DNA of 64,000 nucleotides from Hallerella succinigenes (GCF_002797675.1 NZ_PGEX01000001.1:2232001-2296000); one strand, 5' to 3'; counted from the stretch's first letter, positions 14,984-25,431 are shown. Program-made: numbers and translations. The notes: a model not told the origin generated them from the letters alone.

Positions 14984-16855
14984 ATGCATTTGGATCGTAT
15001 TTCTTGGCTTTTTGTCGTGTTTGGCGCTTTGTGGGTGGTGCTTTGCGCCCGCACGTTCCAGATTCAGATTGTTGAAGGGGAAAAGTACAGCGAAATTGCG
15101 AACTTGAAGGCGCGTGACCGTGTGATTCGCAAGGCTCCGCGTGGACGGATTCTTGACCGTAACGGTCAGGTGCTCGCTCAGAGTATCCAGGAAAAGGATA
15201 AAGAAGGAAAGCTCGAAACTAAGCGTATTTATCCGCAGGGTGTTTTGGCGTCTCAGCTCGTGGGCCAGGTCGGCAAGGATGGTCAGGGCATTTACGGTTT
15301 GGAAGTGCAGTTCGATGAACGCTTCCGTGGAACGGACGGCTGGCAGACCCGCGTTTTGAATGTGGCGCGTCAGATCCAGGCAGGGCGTAAAATGGAAGGC
15401 CGCGAACCGATTCCGGGCGACGATCTGGTTTTGACGATTGATCGCAATATGCAGGAAGTGGTGGAAAAGGCTTTGAAGGATGGCGTGAAAACCTACCTCG
15501 CCGAAAGCGGAAGCGCCGTGGTGATGGATCCGTACACGGGTGAAATCCTCGCGATGGCGAGCTATCCGACTTTCGACCCGAATGCACCGGTGAGTGCCGC
15601 AACGCGGGCGAAGCGCAATGATATTGTTTCTCTCGCTTACGAACCGGGTTCCACCTTTAAGCTTGTGACGGCTGCGACAGCGATTGAAACGAAGGCCGTG
15701 GATCCGAAAACCGTGTTCAGCGGCGAAAAGGGTCGCTGGGTTTTGGAAAACAAAGACGTTATCAGCGATACGAAGGATCACGGGGACATGGACATGACGG
15801 CAGCCATGGCGATGTCTTCCAACATTGTGTTTGCAAAGATTGCAGATCTCGTCGGAGAAAAGCGTTTTTATCGCTACGTGCGTTCTTTTGGATTTGGTTC
15901 GAAGACTTCGGTGGAACTTCCGGGTGAAGAAAGCGGATATTTGAAGCCTACGCATGAATGGAGCGGCCGTACGTTAAAGACGATGGGTTTTGGCCATGAA
16001 CTTCTGGTGACTCCGCTGCAGATGGTGATGGCTTTTTGTGCAATTGCAAATGGCGGCAAGCTGATGCAGCCGACAATCGTTCGCGAATGGCGTTCGGCGG
16101 ATGGGGAAGTTTTGGAAAAGAAGGAACCGGAAGAAGTGCGCCGCGTCGTTTCGGAAAAGACCGCAGCACGTATTCGTTCCATGCTTCGCGAAGTGGTGGA
16201 AGTCGGTACGGCAAAACAGGTGAATTCGGAAAAGCTCCCGGGCATTGTCTTTGGCGGAAAGACGGGTACGGCAGAAAAGTACAACCAGAAACTGAAGCGC
16301 TACGATAAAACGAAGCAGGTGGCTTCTTTCATCGGCCTTGCTCCAGCAGACAATCCGCGTTACGTTTGCATGGTTCTTGTGGATGATCCGAAAACGCGTA
16401 CGGTGGGCGGCTTGACCGCAGGACCGATCTTTCGGAATATCATGGAAGGCATTTACTATCTGCAGTCGACGTCTCCGGTGCCGTATAATTTGACCCTTAC
16501 GTCTGCATCGAAAAAGTGCGATGCGGAATTTGTGGGACTTTCCCGTGCCGACGCAAAGATTCTTGCCAATGATCGTCACTGTGAAGTTTCGTTCGAAGGC
16601 GAAGGCTCCACGGTCGTGGCGACGGAATATGATTTTGAAACGAACGGTCGAAAGCTCCGTATGGGAACTCCGAACGCTCAGAAGATGCCGGATTTGAAGG
16701 GTCTGACCTTGCGTGATGCGCTGGATCAGATCGGTGAATTGCCCGGCTCTATAGAATATGAAGGTGTGGGCCGAGTCAAGAAGCAATTCCCGGCTCCGAA
16801 CGCAACGCTCAAGCGTGGCGAAAAGTTCAAACTCGTTCTTTCCGAGAAAGGTTAA
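14984..16855 (+). CDS. ftsI: Septal peptidoglycan transpeptidase (PBP) with PASTA-like tail
   Basis: A 623-residue penicillin-binding protein: N-terminal membrane anchor (about 7-26), dimerisation domain with RGRILDRNG, and a transpeptidase domain with Ser223 in STFK, SSN at 278-280 and KTGT from Lys426. It crosslinks septal peptidoglycan. The last ~60 residues (MPDLKGLTLRDALDQI onward) look like a PASTA domain, as in SpoVD-type proteins. Tightly packed between ftsL (2-nt gap) and murE. Confidence 0.95.
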   Translation: MHLDRISWLFVVFGALWVVLCARTFQIQIVEGEKYSEIANLKARDRVIRKAPRGRILDRNGQVLAQSIQEKDKEGKLETKRIYPQGVLASQLVGQVGKDGQGIYGLEVQFDERFRGTDGWQTRVLNVARQIQAGRKMEGREPIPGDDLVLTIDRNMQEVVEKALKDGVKTYLAESGSAVVMDPYTGEILAMASYPTFDPNAPVSAATRAKRNDIVSLAYEPGSTFKLVTAATAIETKAVDPKTVFSGEKGRWVLENKDVISDTKDHGDMDMTAAMAMSSNIVFAKIADLVGEKRFYRYVRSFGFGSKTSVELPGEESGYLKPTHEWSGRTLKTMGFGHELLVTPLQMVMAFCAIANGGKLMQPTIVREWRSADGEVLEKKEPEEVRRVVSEKTAARIRSMLREVVEVGTAKQVNSEKLPGIVFGGKTGTAEKYNQKLKRYDKTKQVASFIGLAPADNPRYVCMVLVDDPKTRTVGGLTAGPIFRNIMEGIYYLQSTSPVPYNLTLTSASKKCDAEFVGLSRADAKILANDRHCEVSFEGEGSTVVATEYDFETNGRKLRMGTPNAQKMPDLKGLTLRDALDQIGELPGSIEYEGVGRVKKQFPAPNATLKRGEKFKLVLSEKG

Positions 16856-16860
16856 GCATT

Positions 16861-18270
16861 ATGTTGTCTGAAACCGTTTTGAAGAATTTGGGCATTCAGG
16901 GACTTTGCGATGATTCTCGCAAGGTGGCTCCGGGCGATTTGTTCTTTGCAATGCCTGGTGAACAGGCGGAAGAATTTGCCCGTACCGCTCTTTCAAAGGG
17001 CGCAGTAGCTGTTGTCGGTGAAACGGAAGCGCCGAAGGATCTCGCAAGCAAGTGGATTCTTGTGCCGAGCGTCAAGGAAGAACGCGCTTCTGTCGCTAAG
17101 TTTTTTTACCACGATCCGTTCTCGAAGATGCGCGTTCATGCGATTACCGGAACGAACGGCAAAACGACCAGTGCCTTCCTCATGGAATCGATGCTTTCTA
17201 GCGATGGTCGCAAAACGGCTCTCGTCGGCACGATTTGCAAAAAGATAGGCGACAAGGTAATCGCTTCGAATTTGACGACACCGGGTATTTTGGAACTTTA
17301 CGCTTTTGCCGCAGAAGCGGTGGAAGCGGGCTGCACGGATTTTGTGATGGAAGCTTCTTCGCATTCCCTTTATCAGGGACGTGTGCAGGGAATCGCATAC
17401 AAGAGCGCTCTCTTCTCGAATTTGACGGAAGATCATTTGGATTATCACAAGACGATGGAAAATTATTTCCAAGCAAAGAAGCTTTTGTTCACGCGGTATC
17501 TCGCTGCGGACGGCGTTGCCGTGATCAATGTGGATGACGCATACGGCCAACGTCTAATGGATGAAATCGTCGTGGCGAACAAGGTTTCCGTTTCGCGCCT
17601 TGGCTTGGACGGGGCAAATGTGGTTCCGAATTCCATTCAGAGCTTGGAAGATGGCCTTGTGCTCGATGTTCCGGCGATTTCGAAGACACCGATTGAAACG
17701 CGTCTTGTGGGCGAATTTAATGCGGATAACGTTTTGCTTGTGATGAGCTGGGCCAAGTCCATTGGAATTTCGGAAGAATCTATTCGCAAGGCTTTGGCAA
17801 CGGTGAAGGTTCCGGGACGCTTCGAAATGACTTTTAACGATGGTTCTCGCCGTGTAATCGTCGATTACGCGCATACGCCGGACGCTTTGGAACGCGTGTT
17901 GCGTGTGGCACGTTCCCTTTGCAAGGGAAAGCTCTCCGTGGTATTTGGCTGCGGTGGCGATCGCGACCGCAACAAGCGTCATATTATGGGTGCGATTGCC
18001 GAACAGGGCGCAGACTTTGCTTGGGTCACTTCGGATAATCCGCGTACGGAAAACCCGGAAGACATCATCGCGGATATCGTGAGCGGTATGCATTCGGAAC
18101 ATTTCAAGGTGATCGTTTCGCGTGAAGAAGCAATCCGTGAAGCTTGCCAGGCGATGCAGGCGGGAGATTTTCTCGTCGTCGCCGGAAAGGGGCATGAAAA
18201 TTACCAGATCATCGGAAAGACGAAGCATCATTTCGACGATCATGAAGTCATCCTTCGGGAGATGAAGTAA
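16861..18270 (+). CDS. murE: UDP-MurNAc-tripeptide ligase (meso-diaminopimelate-adding)
   Basis: A 469-residue Mur ligase. The ATP loop is TGTNGKTTS (about 96-104); DNPR (392-395) is the motif of enzymes that add meso-diaminopimelate, so the peptidoglycan is predicted to contain this residue. All three Mur domains are present. The stop overlaps the murF start by one base. Confidence 0.95.
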   Translation: MLSETVLKNLGIQGLCDDSRKVAPGDLFFAMPGEQAEEFARTALSKGAVAVVGETEAPKDLASKWILVPSVKEERASVAKFFYHDPFSKMRVHAITGTNGKTTSAFLMESMLSSDGRKTALVGTICKKIGDKVIASNLTTPGILELYAFAAEAVEAGCTDFVMEASSHSLYQGRVQGIAYKSALFSNLTEDHLDYHKTMENYFQAKKLLFTRYLAADGVAVINVDDAYGQRLMDEIVVANKVSVSRLGLDGANVVPNSIQSLEDGLVLDVPAISKTPIETRLVGEFNADNVLLVMSWAKSIGISEESIRKALATVKVPGRFEMTFNDGSRRVIVDYAHTPDALERVLRVARSLCKGKLSVVFGCGGDRDRNKRHIMGAIAEQGADFAWVTSDNPRTENPEDIIADIVSGMHSEHFKVIVSREEAIREACQAMQAGDFLVVAGKGHENYQIIGKTKHHFDDHEVILREMK

Positions 18271-19667
18271 TGCATAACTTGGATTTAACAGTCGCAGAAC
18301 TTTGCGACATCTTGGAAAGCAATCCGGTTGGACTTACCGCCCGGGCTGCAAAACGCAAGGTGAAACTTTGCCTGGATAGCCGTGAAGCGGGGCCGGGAGT
18401 GGTGTTTTGGCCGTTGAAAGGCGCGCGCTTTGATGCGCATAGTTTTATTCCTGAAGTGATGAAGAAAGGAGCTTTGATGAGTGTGATGGACGCAGGTCGT
18501 GCAGAGGAATCTTTGGCAGACGTTTATGTCCCAGTGGATGATTCCAATCAAGCTTTGTTGAAGCTCGCCAGAGGCTATCAGCGCCTTTTCAAGGTGAAGA
18601 AAGTCGCTGTGACGGGCTCGAATGGCAAGACGACCACGAAAGAAATGCTGAAGGCCGTGCTTTCGACTCAGTTCAAGACCATGGCTACCGAAGGAAATTT
18701 GAACAATCAGATCGGTGTGCCGAGAACGCTTTTCCACTTGAAACATTCCGATGAAGTCGCTGTGGTGGAAATGGGTACGAACGCTCCTGGTGAAATCCAT
18801 CCGCTTTCGATGGCTGTGGAACCGGATATCGCTGTGATCACGAACGTCGGAGCAAGCCACTTGGAGCGGCTCCAGGATCTCGATCACGTCTTTAAGGAAA
18901 AGGTGACGATTGCCGATGGCCTTCGCAAGGGTGGCTTGCTTGTGGTGAACGCAGACGATCCGCGTCTCGCCAAGCTCCGCACGAATACCAGGTATCGTGT
19001 GCTGACTTTCGGTATTAAGCGTGGCGTGATTAGGCCGGAAAATCTGAAGTGGGATTCCAACGCTTGTGCAAGCTTTAAGATTGGCCGCACGGAATTCCAT
19101 TTGAGCGTTCCGGGCATTCATAATGTCTATAACGCCTTGGCAACAATCGCTGTCGCTACATCTTTGCGTATGTCGAAAACGGCGGTTGCAAAAGCTTTGG
19201 AAAAGTTCCGTGCCGCGAGTATGCGCATGGAAATCCGCAAAGGTGTCGGCATCAAAGTCGTTTCGGACTGCTACAACGCAAATCCGTCTTCGATGCGTAT
19301 GGCTTTGCAGACGATTGGCGCAATTGAAAATGCGACCCGTAAAGTAGCGATTCTCGGCGATATGCTCGAACTCGGTTCTTCGGCAGAAGATCTACACCGT
19401 GAAATCGGTGAACTTGTTCCGCAGATGAAGTTCGATATGCTTGTTGCTGTCGGTAAACTGAGCCTGAACATACAGAAGGGTGCAATTGCAGCCGGCATGG
19501 ATAAAAAGAATGCGCTGCATTTTGACACCGTGGACGAAGCGATGGATTTCCTTTCGGAAAATGTCCATTTTGGCGATGTTCTGCTTGTGAAGGCTTCGCG
19601 TGGGATGAAGTTGGAACAGGTCGTGGATAAGCTTCTTCGCTTGGAACCGGCTATGGCTAACAAGTAA
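18270..19667 (+). CDS. murF: UDP-MurNAc-tripeptide-D-Ala-D-Ala ligase
   Basis: A 465-residue Mur ligase with the ATP loop TGSNGKTTTKE (about 114-124), EMGTNAPGEI, and the C-terminal VSDCYNANPSSM motif typical of MurF. It adds D-Ala-D-Ala to complete the pentapeptide. Coupled to murE by a 1-nt overlap. Directly followed by ftsW, where mraY and murD would normally come. Confidence 0.95.
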   Translation: MHNLDLTVAELCDILESNPVGLTARAAKRKVKLCLDSREAGPGVVFWPLKGARFDAHSFIPEVMKKGALMSVMDAGRAEESLADVYVPVDDSNQALLKLARGYQRLFKVKKVAVTGSNGKTTTKEMLKAVLSTQFKTMATEGNLNNQIGVPRTLFHLKHSDEVAVVEMGTNAPGEIHPLSMAVEPDIAVITNVGASHLERLQDLDHVFKEKVTIADGLRKGGLLVVNADDPRLAKLRTNTRYRVLTFGIKRGVIRPENLKWDSNACASFKIGRTEFHLSVPGIHNVYNALATIAVATSLRMSKTAVAKALEKFRAASMRMEIRKGVGIKVVSDCYNANPSSMRMALQTIGAIENATRKVAILGDMLELGSSAEDLHREIGELVPQMKFDMLVAVGKLSLNIQKGAIAAGMDKKNALHFDTVDEAMDFLSENVHFGDVLLVKASRGMKLEQVVDKLLRLEPAMANK

Positions 19668-19681
19668 GGATTTTGATTGAG

Positions 19682-20821
19682 ATGAATAGTCGTTTGAATT
19701 CCATCTTGGCATTTGATAAGCTACTGTTGCTGGCAGTCGTTGTTCTGCTTGCGATGGGTCTGTTTGTCATTTATACGGGAAGTAATTTCCATGCGATGGA
19801 ATTGGGCCGTCCGTCTTATTTCTATGTCCTGAAGCATTTGCGCGTGATTCTGTTCGGTTTTGTAATCCTCGCATTTTTGACTGTGTTGGATCATAAGATC
19901 TTCCACAAGCTTAGCCATGCAATGTTCTTGGTTTGCTTGGTAGCGCTGGTTGCTGTCGTGGTGACGGGCGCGGTGACGAAAGGCGCTGCACGCTGGCTTT
20001 CGATTGGCGGTATGTCGCTTCAGCCTTCGGAACTGATGAAAATCGCGATGTTTGCCTATATGTCTCGTCGCTTGACGGAATTGGGCGATGAAATCAAGGA
20101 TTTTAAGCGAGGGTATATTCAGCCGCTGGTGACTCTTGGCATTGTGTGCGGATTGATTCTTTTGCAACCGAACTTCTCGATGGCTTTGCTTGTCGGCGCA
20201 ACGACTTATGTGCTTTTCTTTACGGCGGGAGTCAAGGTTCGCTATTTGCTACTCTCGTTTGTACCGATTGGTTTAGGTGCACTGGCGATTGGTCTTGCGG
20301 CTCCGTACCGTTTAAAACGTCTTCAGGCATGGCTTCATCCGGAAGAACATATTAAGGAGGGAGGCTATCAGCTGTACAATGCGTTGATCAGTCTCGGTCA
20401 TGGCGGATGGCTTGGAACGGGCATCGGTAAGGGTACGCAGAAGCTGGGCTTTTTGCCGGAATCTTATAAGGATGTGGCGTACAGCTTGATGGGTGAAGAA
20501 CTCGGATTTTTTGGAACGATGATTGTACTTGTTTTGTTTGGCTTTATTGTCTATCGCGGTTTTATGATTGCCCGGAATGCGAATTCGCGCTTTGCGAAAT
20601 ACTTTGCGGTTTGCTTGACGTCTTCGCTTGCATTTAACGTGATTTTCCATGTGTTTGTTTGCACGGGACTGATGCCGACGACAGGTCAGCCGATGCCGTT
20701 TATCAGTTATGGCGGTACGAACTTGGTCGTTTCGATGGCGTCGATTGGAATTTTGTTAAACATTTCTCGACCAGGCACAGGGATGAATATTGTTGAACCT
20801 GTGTTCCACGAACAGGGATGA
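19682..20821 (+). CDS. ftsW: Peptidoglycan glycosyltransferase FtsW (SEDS family)
   Basis: About 379 residues, around ten membrane helices, SEDS family. Typical motifs are KGAARWLSIGGMSLQPSELMK (about 100-120), LPESYKDVAYSLMGEELGF, and MPTTGQPMPFISYGGTNL. It polymerises septal glycan strands with FtsI. The ATG at 19682 is chosen because the AAGGA at 19666-19670 is 11 nt away; an in-frame TTG at 19673 is too close. Confidence 0.95.
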   Translation: MNSRLNSILAFDKLLLLAVVVLLAMGLFVIYTGSNFHAMELGRPSYFYVLKHLRVILFGFVILAFLTVLDHKIFHKLSHAMFLVCLVALVAVVVTGAVTKGAARWLSIGGMSLQPSELMKIAMFAYMSRRLTELGDEIKDFKRGYIQPLVTLGIVCGLILLQPNFSMALLVGATTYVLFFTAGVKVRYLLLSFVPIGLGALAIGLAAPYRLKRLQAWLHPEEHIKEGGYQLYNALISLGHGGWLGTGIGKGTQKLGFLPESYKDVAYSLMGEELGFFGTMIVLVLFGFIVYRGFMIARNANSRFAKYFAVCLTSSLAFNVIFHVFVCTGLMPTTGQPMPFISYGGTNLVVSMASIGILLNISRPGTGMNIVEPVFHEQG

Positions 20822-20825
20822 GGTT

Positions 20826-21905
20826 ATGATGAAACAGAAAACGTTTTTGTTTGCTTGCGGTGGTACCGGTGGACATGTTTTCCCGGCGGTTGCAATTGCT
20901 GAAAGTTTGAAGAAGTTTGGCGTGGAACAAATCTCGTTCGCGGGTCGTAAGGATTCTATGGAATCCCGCCTGGTGAAGCCTCGCTTTGAATTCGACGAGA
21001 TTTCGGCGGTTCCGCTGCACCGTGGATCCTTTATGCAGAATCTTTCGTTGCCGTACAAGCTTTTTAAGGCAGTGCAGAGCGCAAAGGATGTCATTAAAAA
21101 GCGCAAGCCGGATGTTGTTGTGGCGACGGGCGGCTACGTTTCTCTCCCGGTTGTGATGGCGGCTGGCCGCATGGGCATTCCGGTTTACATCCAGGAACAG
21201 AATGCGGTAGCAGGCGTTGCAAACAAGGTCGGTTCCCGTTATGCCAAGAAAATTTTTGTGACATCGGCAGAAGCTCAAAAGTTCTTCCCGAATACCGAAA
21301 CTCAGGTCTTCGGTAACCCAGTCCGCGAACTTCCGAAGATAGAAACTCTTCCGCGTCCGAAAGAATTCCGTGAAGGGACCAAGTCCGTTCTGATTGTGGG
21401 AGGCTCTCAGGGAGCCCGCGGGATTAACGTCAAAATGGAAGAATCGCTCTCTGCGATCGCCGGCAGAACGGATATTTCTGTGGTTTGGCAGGCCGGCGCA
21501 AAGAACGTCGAGAACATCCGGGAACGCGTTTCGCACATTCCGGAAAACGTAACGCTGACCGCCTTCCTCGATAACATTTACGCTTACATAGGTCACGCCG
21601 ACTTGATCGTGAGCCGTGCAGGCGCTTCGACCTTGGCCGAAATCCTCGCCTTCGGTAAGCCTTCGATTCTTTTCCCGTTCCCGTTTGCGACGGCAAACCA
21701 TCAGGAATTCAACGCACGCGTGGTGGAAAAGGCGGGTGCCGCTCTCGTGGAACTCGACAGCGATCCGAATGACCTTTGGAACAAGGTTCAAACCCTGCTT
21801 TTGAACGAAGAAAAATTGAACAAGATGGCTCAGGCCGCAAAGTCCATCGGTATGCCCGATGCAGCAGACCAGATCGCAAAAACCATTTTGGATGCGGAGT
21901 GCTAA
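20826..21905 (+). CDS. murG: UDP-GlcNAc:lipid I N-acetylglucosaminyltransferase
   Basis: About 359 residues. N-terminal CGGTGGHVFPAVAIAE loop, the YIQEQNAVAG motif, GGSQGARGIN, and SRAGASTLAEI with PFPFATANHQ place it in MurG. It turns lipid I into lipid II at the inner membrane face. ATG at 20826 (or 20829) follows GATGAGG; a longer frame from 20790 overlaps ftsW and is not used. Confidence 0.95.
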   Translation: MMKQKTFLFACGGTGGHVFPAVAIAESLKKFGVEQISFAGRKDSMESRLVKPRFEFDEISAVPLHRGSFMQNLSLPYKLFKAVQSAKDVIKKRKPDVVVATGGYVSLPVVMAAGRMGIPVYIQEQNAVAGVANKVGSRYAKKIFVTSAEAQKFFPNTETQVFGNPVRELPKIETLPRPKEFREGTKSVLIVGGSQGARGINVKMEESLSAIAGRTDISVVWQAGAKNVENIRERVSHIPENVTLTAFLDNIYAYIGHADLIVSRAGASTLAEILAFGKPSILFPFPFATANHQEFNARVVEKAGAALVELDSDPNDLWNKVQTLLLNEEKLNKMAQAAKSIGMPDAADQIAKTILDAEC

Positions 21906-21906
21906 G

Positions 21907-23292
21907 ATGAATTTGATTCCGAGCAATCGAGTGAAGAGACTGCATTTTGTGGGCATCGGCGGCGCCGGTATGTCGGGTATTGCCGAAGTGCTCCATGAAA
22001 ACGGTTTTGTGGTGACGGGTAGTGATACCGGTGACGGTCCGGCGATCCAGTATTTGAAGGATCTCGGTCTTGAAATTTTCCCCACGCATGATGCGAAGAA
22101 CGTGGAAAACGCCGACCTTCTCGTTTACTCTTCTGCTGTGAAGATGGACAATCCGGAAATTGTGGAAGCGAAGGCGCGTCGCATTCCGGTGATCCGTCGT
22201 GCAGAAATGCTCGGTGAACTGATGCGTTTGAAGTACACGCTGGCTGTGAGCGGAACTCATGGTAAGACGACGACGACTTCGATGCTCGGCGCCATTTGGG
22301 AAGCCGCCGGTGAAGACCCGACGGTGATCGTGGGTGGCGTGGTAAAGGGCAAGGGTAGCGGTGCCAAGGTGGGCCGTGGACGTTACCTGATTGCGGAAAG
22401 CGATGAATTTGACCGCAGCTTCCTTTCGATGATGCCGTCTTCTGCCATCATCACGAATATAGATCGTGAACACTTGGATACCTACGGCACTCTCGATGCC
22501 ATCAAGGATGCTTTTGTCGCTTTTGCGAACAAGGTTCCTTTCTACGGTCAGGTGGTGGTCTGCATCGACAATCCGAATATCCAGTCGGTACTGACGCGTT
22601 TTACAAAGCCGGTGGTCACTTACGGCTTTAGCCGCCAGGCGATGTACCGTGCCGACAATGTGCGTTCCGAGAACGGAATCTCGTACTTTGAAGTCTTTAA
22701 GAATAACGAATCGATTGGCGAATTTTCGCTCCGCATTCCGGGCAAGCATAACGTTTTGAATGCGACTGCGACGATTGCCCTTTCGAATGAAGAACATATT
22801 CCGCTGGATGTCGTGCGCAAGGCTCTTGGCCAGTTTACGGGCGTCAAACGTCGCTTTGAACTGGTCGGCGAAGAGAACGGCGTGATGGTCTATGACGATT
22901 ACGCTCACCATCCGACGGAAACCGCTGCCACGTTGCAGGGTGCCCGCGATACGTTCCCGGAAAAGCGTGTGATTGTGGTATTCCAGCCGCATCTGTACAC
23001 GCGTACCCGTGACCAGTATGAAGCTTTTGCCGAAGTGTTCGCCAACTGCGATGAACTCTTGGTCCTTGAAATTTACAAGGCGCGCGAACAGCCGATTCCC
23101 GGAATTTCGGGCAAGCTGATTTCGGATACCGCAGTCGCACGCGGTCACCAGAACGCCCGCTTTGTCGGTACGAAGGAAGAAGCTTTGGAAGTGTTGAAGA
23201 AAGATGCGAAGCCGGGTGACCTTGTGCTCTTTATGGGCGCCGGTGACGTTTGGAAGGCAGAACGTCCGTTCTTGGAGGCCTTGAAGAAGTAA
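21907..23292 (+). CDS. murC: UDP-MurNAc-L-alanine ligase
   Basis: 461 residues from the ATG at 21907, one base after the murG stop codon. N-terminal FVGIGGAGMSGIAEVL Rossmann motif, ATP loop GTHGKTT (116-122), DEFDRSFL, and DDYAHHPTE in the C-terminal domain identify MurC. It adds L-Ala to UDP-MurNAc. A 479-codon frame on the other strand is a shadow. Confidence 0.96.
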   Translation: MNLIPSNRVKRLHFVGIGGAGMSGIAEVLHENGFVVTGSDTGDGPAIQYLKDLGLEIFPTHDAKNVENADLLVYSSAVKMDNPEIVEAKARRIPVIRRAEMLGELMRLKYTLAVSGTHGKTTTTSMLGAIWEAAGEDPTVIVGGVVKGKGSGAKVGRGRYLIAESDEFDRSFLSMMPSSAIITNIDREHLDTYGTLDAIKDAFVAFANKVPFYGQVVVCIDNPNIQSVLTRFTKPVVTYGFSRQAMYRADNVRSENGISYFEVFKNNESIGEFSLRIPGKHNVLNATATIALSNEEHIPLDVVRKALGQFTGVKRRFELVGEENGVMVYDDYAHHPTETAATLQGARDTFPEKRVIVVFQPHLYTRTRDQYEAFAEVFANCDELLVLEIYKAREQPIPGISGKLISDTAVARGHQNARFVGTKEEALEVLKKDAKPGDLVLFMGAGDVWKAERPFLEALKK

Positions 23293-23293
23293 G

Positions 23294-24103
23294 ATGGCTC
23301 GAGTCGGTTACAACGAAATCAAGCGAATGAACGCTCATCGTGAGAAGCGCAAGCAGAATCTCGCGAAGATCGGAAATTGGCTTGCGAAGAAAGGTTGGAA
23401 GATCTTTCTCGTTATCGCTGTGCTCGCAGTCGCCGTGTGGCAGGGTTGGTTTTGGATTCGCAAGTTCAATCCGGCAGAACTTCGCAAGCTGAAAACGATC
23501 GATATCACCGGAAACAGGATGCTCACCTGGGAAGAAATCTTGCAAACGGCAGGTCTTGAAACGGGCATGCCGATGTCTTCGATCCAGGCAGACAGTGTTC
23601 GTGCCCGCTTGCTTTCGCTCCCGCTTTTGCAGGATGTGACGATTGACGTGGGACTGTTCTGGAAGGTAACGATTGAGGTAAAGGAAACCTCTCCGATTAT
23701 GGCGACGCTCGATAAGGGCATTTGGAAAGCCTATTCGGAACGTGGAATGGTGCTTCCGATAGCCGGATCCGCAGGACTTGAACTTCCTGTAGCGACAATC
23801 GGAAGGAACCGCGAAATCAAGCAACTTGCCGCTTTCCTTCAGAAGATGCGTGTTGCAGACGAATCTTTGTATTCGGAGGTTTCGCAGGTGCGGGTGAACG
23901 AAAAGGATCGCGCGATTGAAGTTTACTTCACGAACGTGCGATTCAAAGTCTTGTTCCCGCTGGAAAATGCGACGGAAAAATCCTTTGCCCATTACCGTTT
24001 GTTGGTGGATGGACTGTCGCAGAAAATGAGTTTGGTTAAGTCTTTGGATTTGCGTTTTGAAGGTTTCGCTTACGCTTATCCGTCTGTACAAGAGGGCAAA
24101 TGA
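23294..24103 (+). CDS. ftsQ: Cell division protein FtsQ
   Basis: A 269-residue bitopic protein: basic cytoplasmic N-terminus (1-35), one membrane helix (about 36-55), a POTRA domain starting with LKTIDITGNRMLTWEEI, then the FtsQ/DivIB beta domain. It scaffolds the FtsQLB complex. Position murC-ftsQ-ftsA supports it. Its stop overlaps ftsA (ATGA). Confidence 0.92.
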   Translation: MARVGYNEIKRMNAHREKRKQNLAKIGNWLAKKGWKIFLVIAVLAVAVWQGWFWIRKFNPAELRKLKTIDITGNRMLTWEEILQTAGLETGMPMSSIQADSVRARLLSLPLLQDVTIDVGLFWKVTIEVKETSPIMATLDKGIWKAYSERGMVLPIAGSAGLELPVATIGRNREIKQLAAFLQKMRVADESLYSEVSQVRVNEKDRAIEVYFTNVRFKVLFPLENATEKSFAHYRLLVDGLSQKMSLVKSLDLRFEGFAYAYPSVQEGK

Positions 24104-25377
24104 TGGCAACTGATGAACAAAATATAGCTGGCATCGATCCGAACCGAATCATCGTCGGTCTCGATATCGGTAGTTCCAAAATCGGCGTCTTTATCGGAGA
24201 GCTGGATGATAACAACAAGGTCTGCATTCGCGGCTTGGGTATCAATCAGCTGAAGAAAGGTGACGCAAATGAATTGGAGGCGACGATCACCGCTTTGACG
24301 AAAGCTGTGGACGACGCTGAAAAGTTGAGCGGTGTGGATGTAAAGGAAGTTTACGTCGGTATTGCGGGCAGCAACATTCGTTCTGTTGCGAGTCAGGCGA
24401 CAATCCCTCTCCGCGAATACGGTGGAGTCGTGACGAAGGACGTGATGAAACGCGTTGTGGAACAGGCGAGCCAGCTCGTTCAGAGACCTGTAGACATGGA
24501 CATTATCCACGTTTTGCCGGGTGATTACATTCTTGATGAACGTGAAGGCATCAAGAATCCGCAGGGTATGGAAGGCAATAGCTTGAGCGTGGAAGTTCAG
24601 CTGGTGCTCGCTCAGAAGGGCATTGTCCGCAATATTCAGAAGGCAGTCGAAGGCGCTGGTCTTACGGTTAAGTGCTTGGTCCTTGAACCGCTTGCAGACG
24701 CTTGCTGTGTTTTGGAAAATGAAGAAAAGGAACTGGGCGTGGCAATCATTGACATCGGAGCGACCTCTACCGATGTGGCTGTCTTCAAGGACGATAAAGT
24801 GGCCTATACCGTTTCGTTTGACATCGCTGGCAATGCCATCACTAGCGATATCGCATTCGGCCTCACCACTCCGATTGACCGTGCAGAAGAAATCAAGAAG
24901 GAACACGGCACTTGCCGTCGCTCTAACCTCTTGGAAGATATGACCGTTCTTGTTCCGGGTATCGGTGGACGCCCGGGAAAGAACTGTGAAAGAAAGCATT
25001 TGGCATACATCATCTATTGCCGTATGGAAGAAATCCTGAAAAAGGTCCACGACGACCTGGAACAGAAGGGCTTCAAAGGCAATCTGGGTGCAGGCATTGT
25101 CATCACGGGCGGAACTTCGCAGCTCGAAGGCACGCAGGAACTCGCCGAAAAGGTCTTTGACAATACACCGGTTCGTTTGGGCGCGCCGCAAAAGCCGGAC
25201 GCTGGTATCAGCGACATGGTTCGTTTGCCAACGCATTCGACGGGCGTCGGACTTTTGTACTACGCAGCTCTGAATGACCAGCCAAAGGAACGTCGCGAAA
25301 CGAGAACGACCAAGGTGGTCGACTCCGTCAGCAGCAAACTCAGCCGCCTCTGGAGTGCGCTGAAAAATTACATCTAA
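24100..25377 (+). CDS. ftsA: Cell division protein FtsA (actin-like)
   Basis: A 425-residue actin-fold ATPase. IVGLDIGSSKIGVFIGE (phosphate 1), the VAIIDIGATSTDVAVFKDD (phosphate 2) and GIVITGGTSQLEG (adenosine) motifs are clear. The last ~20 residues (SKLSRLWSALKNYI) form an amphipathic membrane-binding helix. It tethers FtsZ to the membrane. Confidence 0.96.
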   Translation: MMATDEQNIAGIDPNRIIVGLDIGSSKIGVFIGELDDNNKVCIRGLGINQLKKGDANELEATITALTKAVDDAEKLSGVDVKEVYVGIAGSNIRSVASQATIPLREYGGVVTKDVMKRVVEQASQLVQRPVDMDIIHVLPGDYILDEREGIKNPQGMEGNSLSVEVQLVLAQKGIVRNIQKAVEGAGLTVKCLVLEPLADACCVLENEEKELGVAIIDIGATSTDVAVFKDDKVAYTVSFDIAGNAITSDIAFGLTTPIDRAEEIKKEHGTCRRSNLLEDMTVLVPGIGGRPGKNCERKHLAYIIYCRMEEILKKVHDDLEQKGFKGNLGAGIVITGGTSQLEGTQELAEKVFDNTPVRLGAPQKPDAGISDMVRLPTHSTGVGLLYYAALNDQPKERRETRTTKVVDSVSSKLSRLWSALKNYI

Positions 25378-25431
25378 GAATTAAAACTTGTGGAAGACAA
25401 AAAGTTTAAAACACAAACCAGGGAGAACACT

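Noticed and set aside
21709-23148. A 479-codon minus-strand frame opposite murC
   Set aside because: Antisense of a certain gene with His/Arg-rich composition typical of shadows. The long frames opposite murG, pilT and the 53-55 kb genes were rejected for the same reason.
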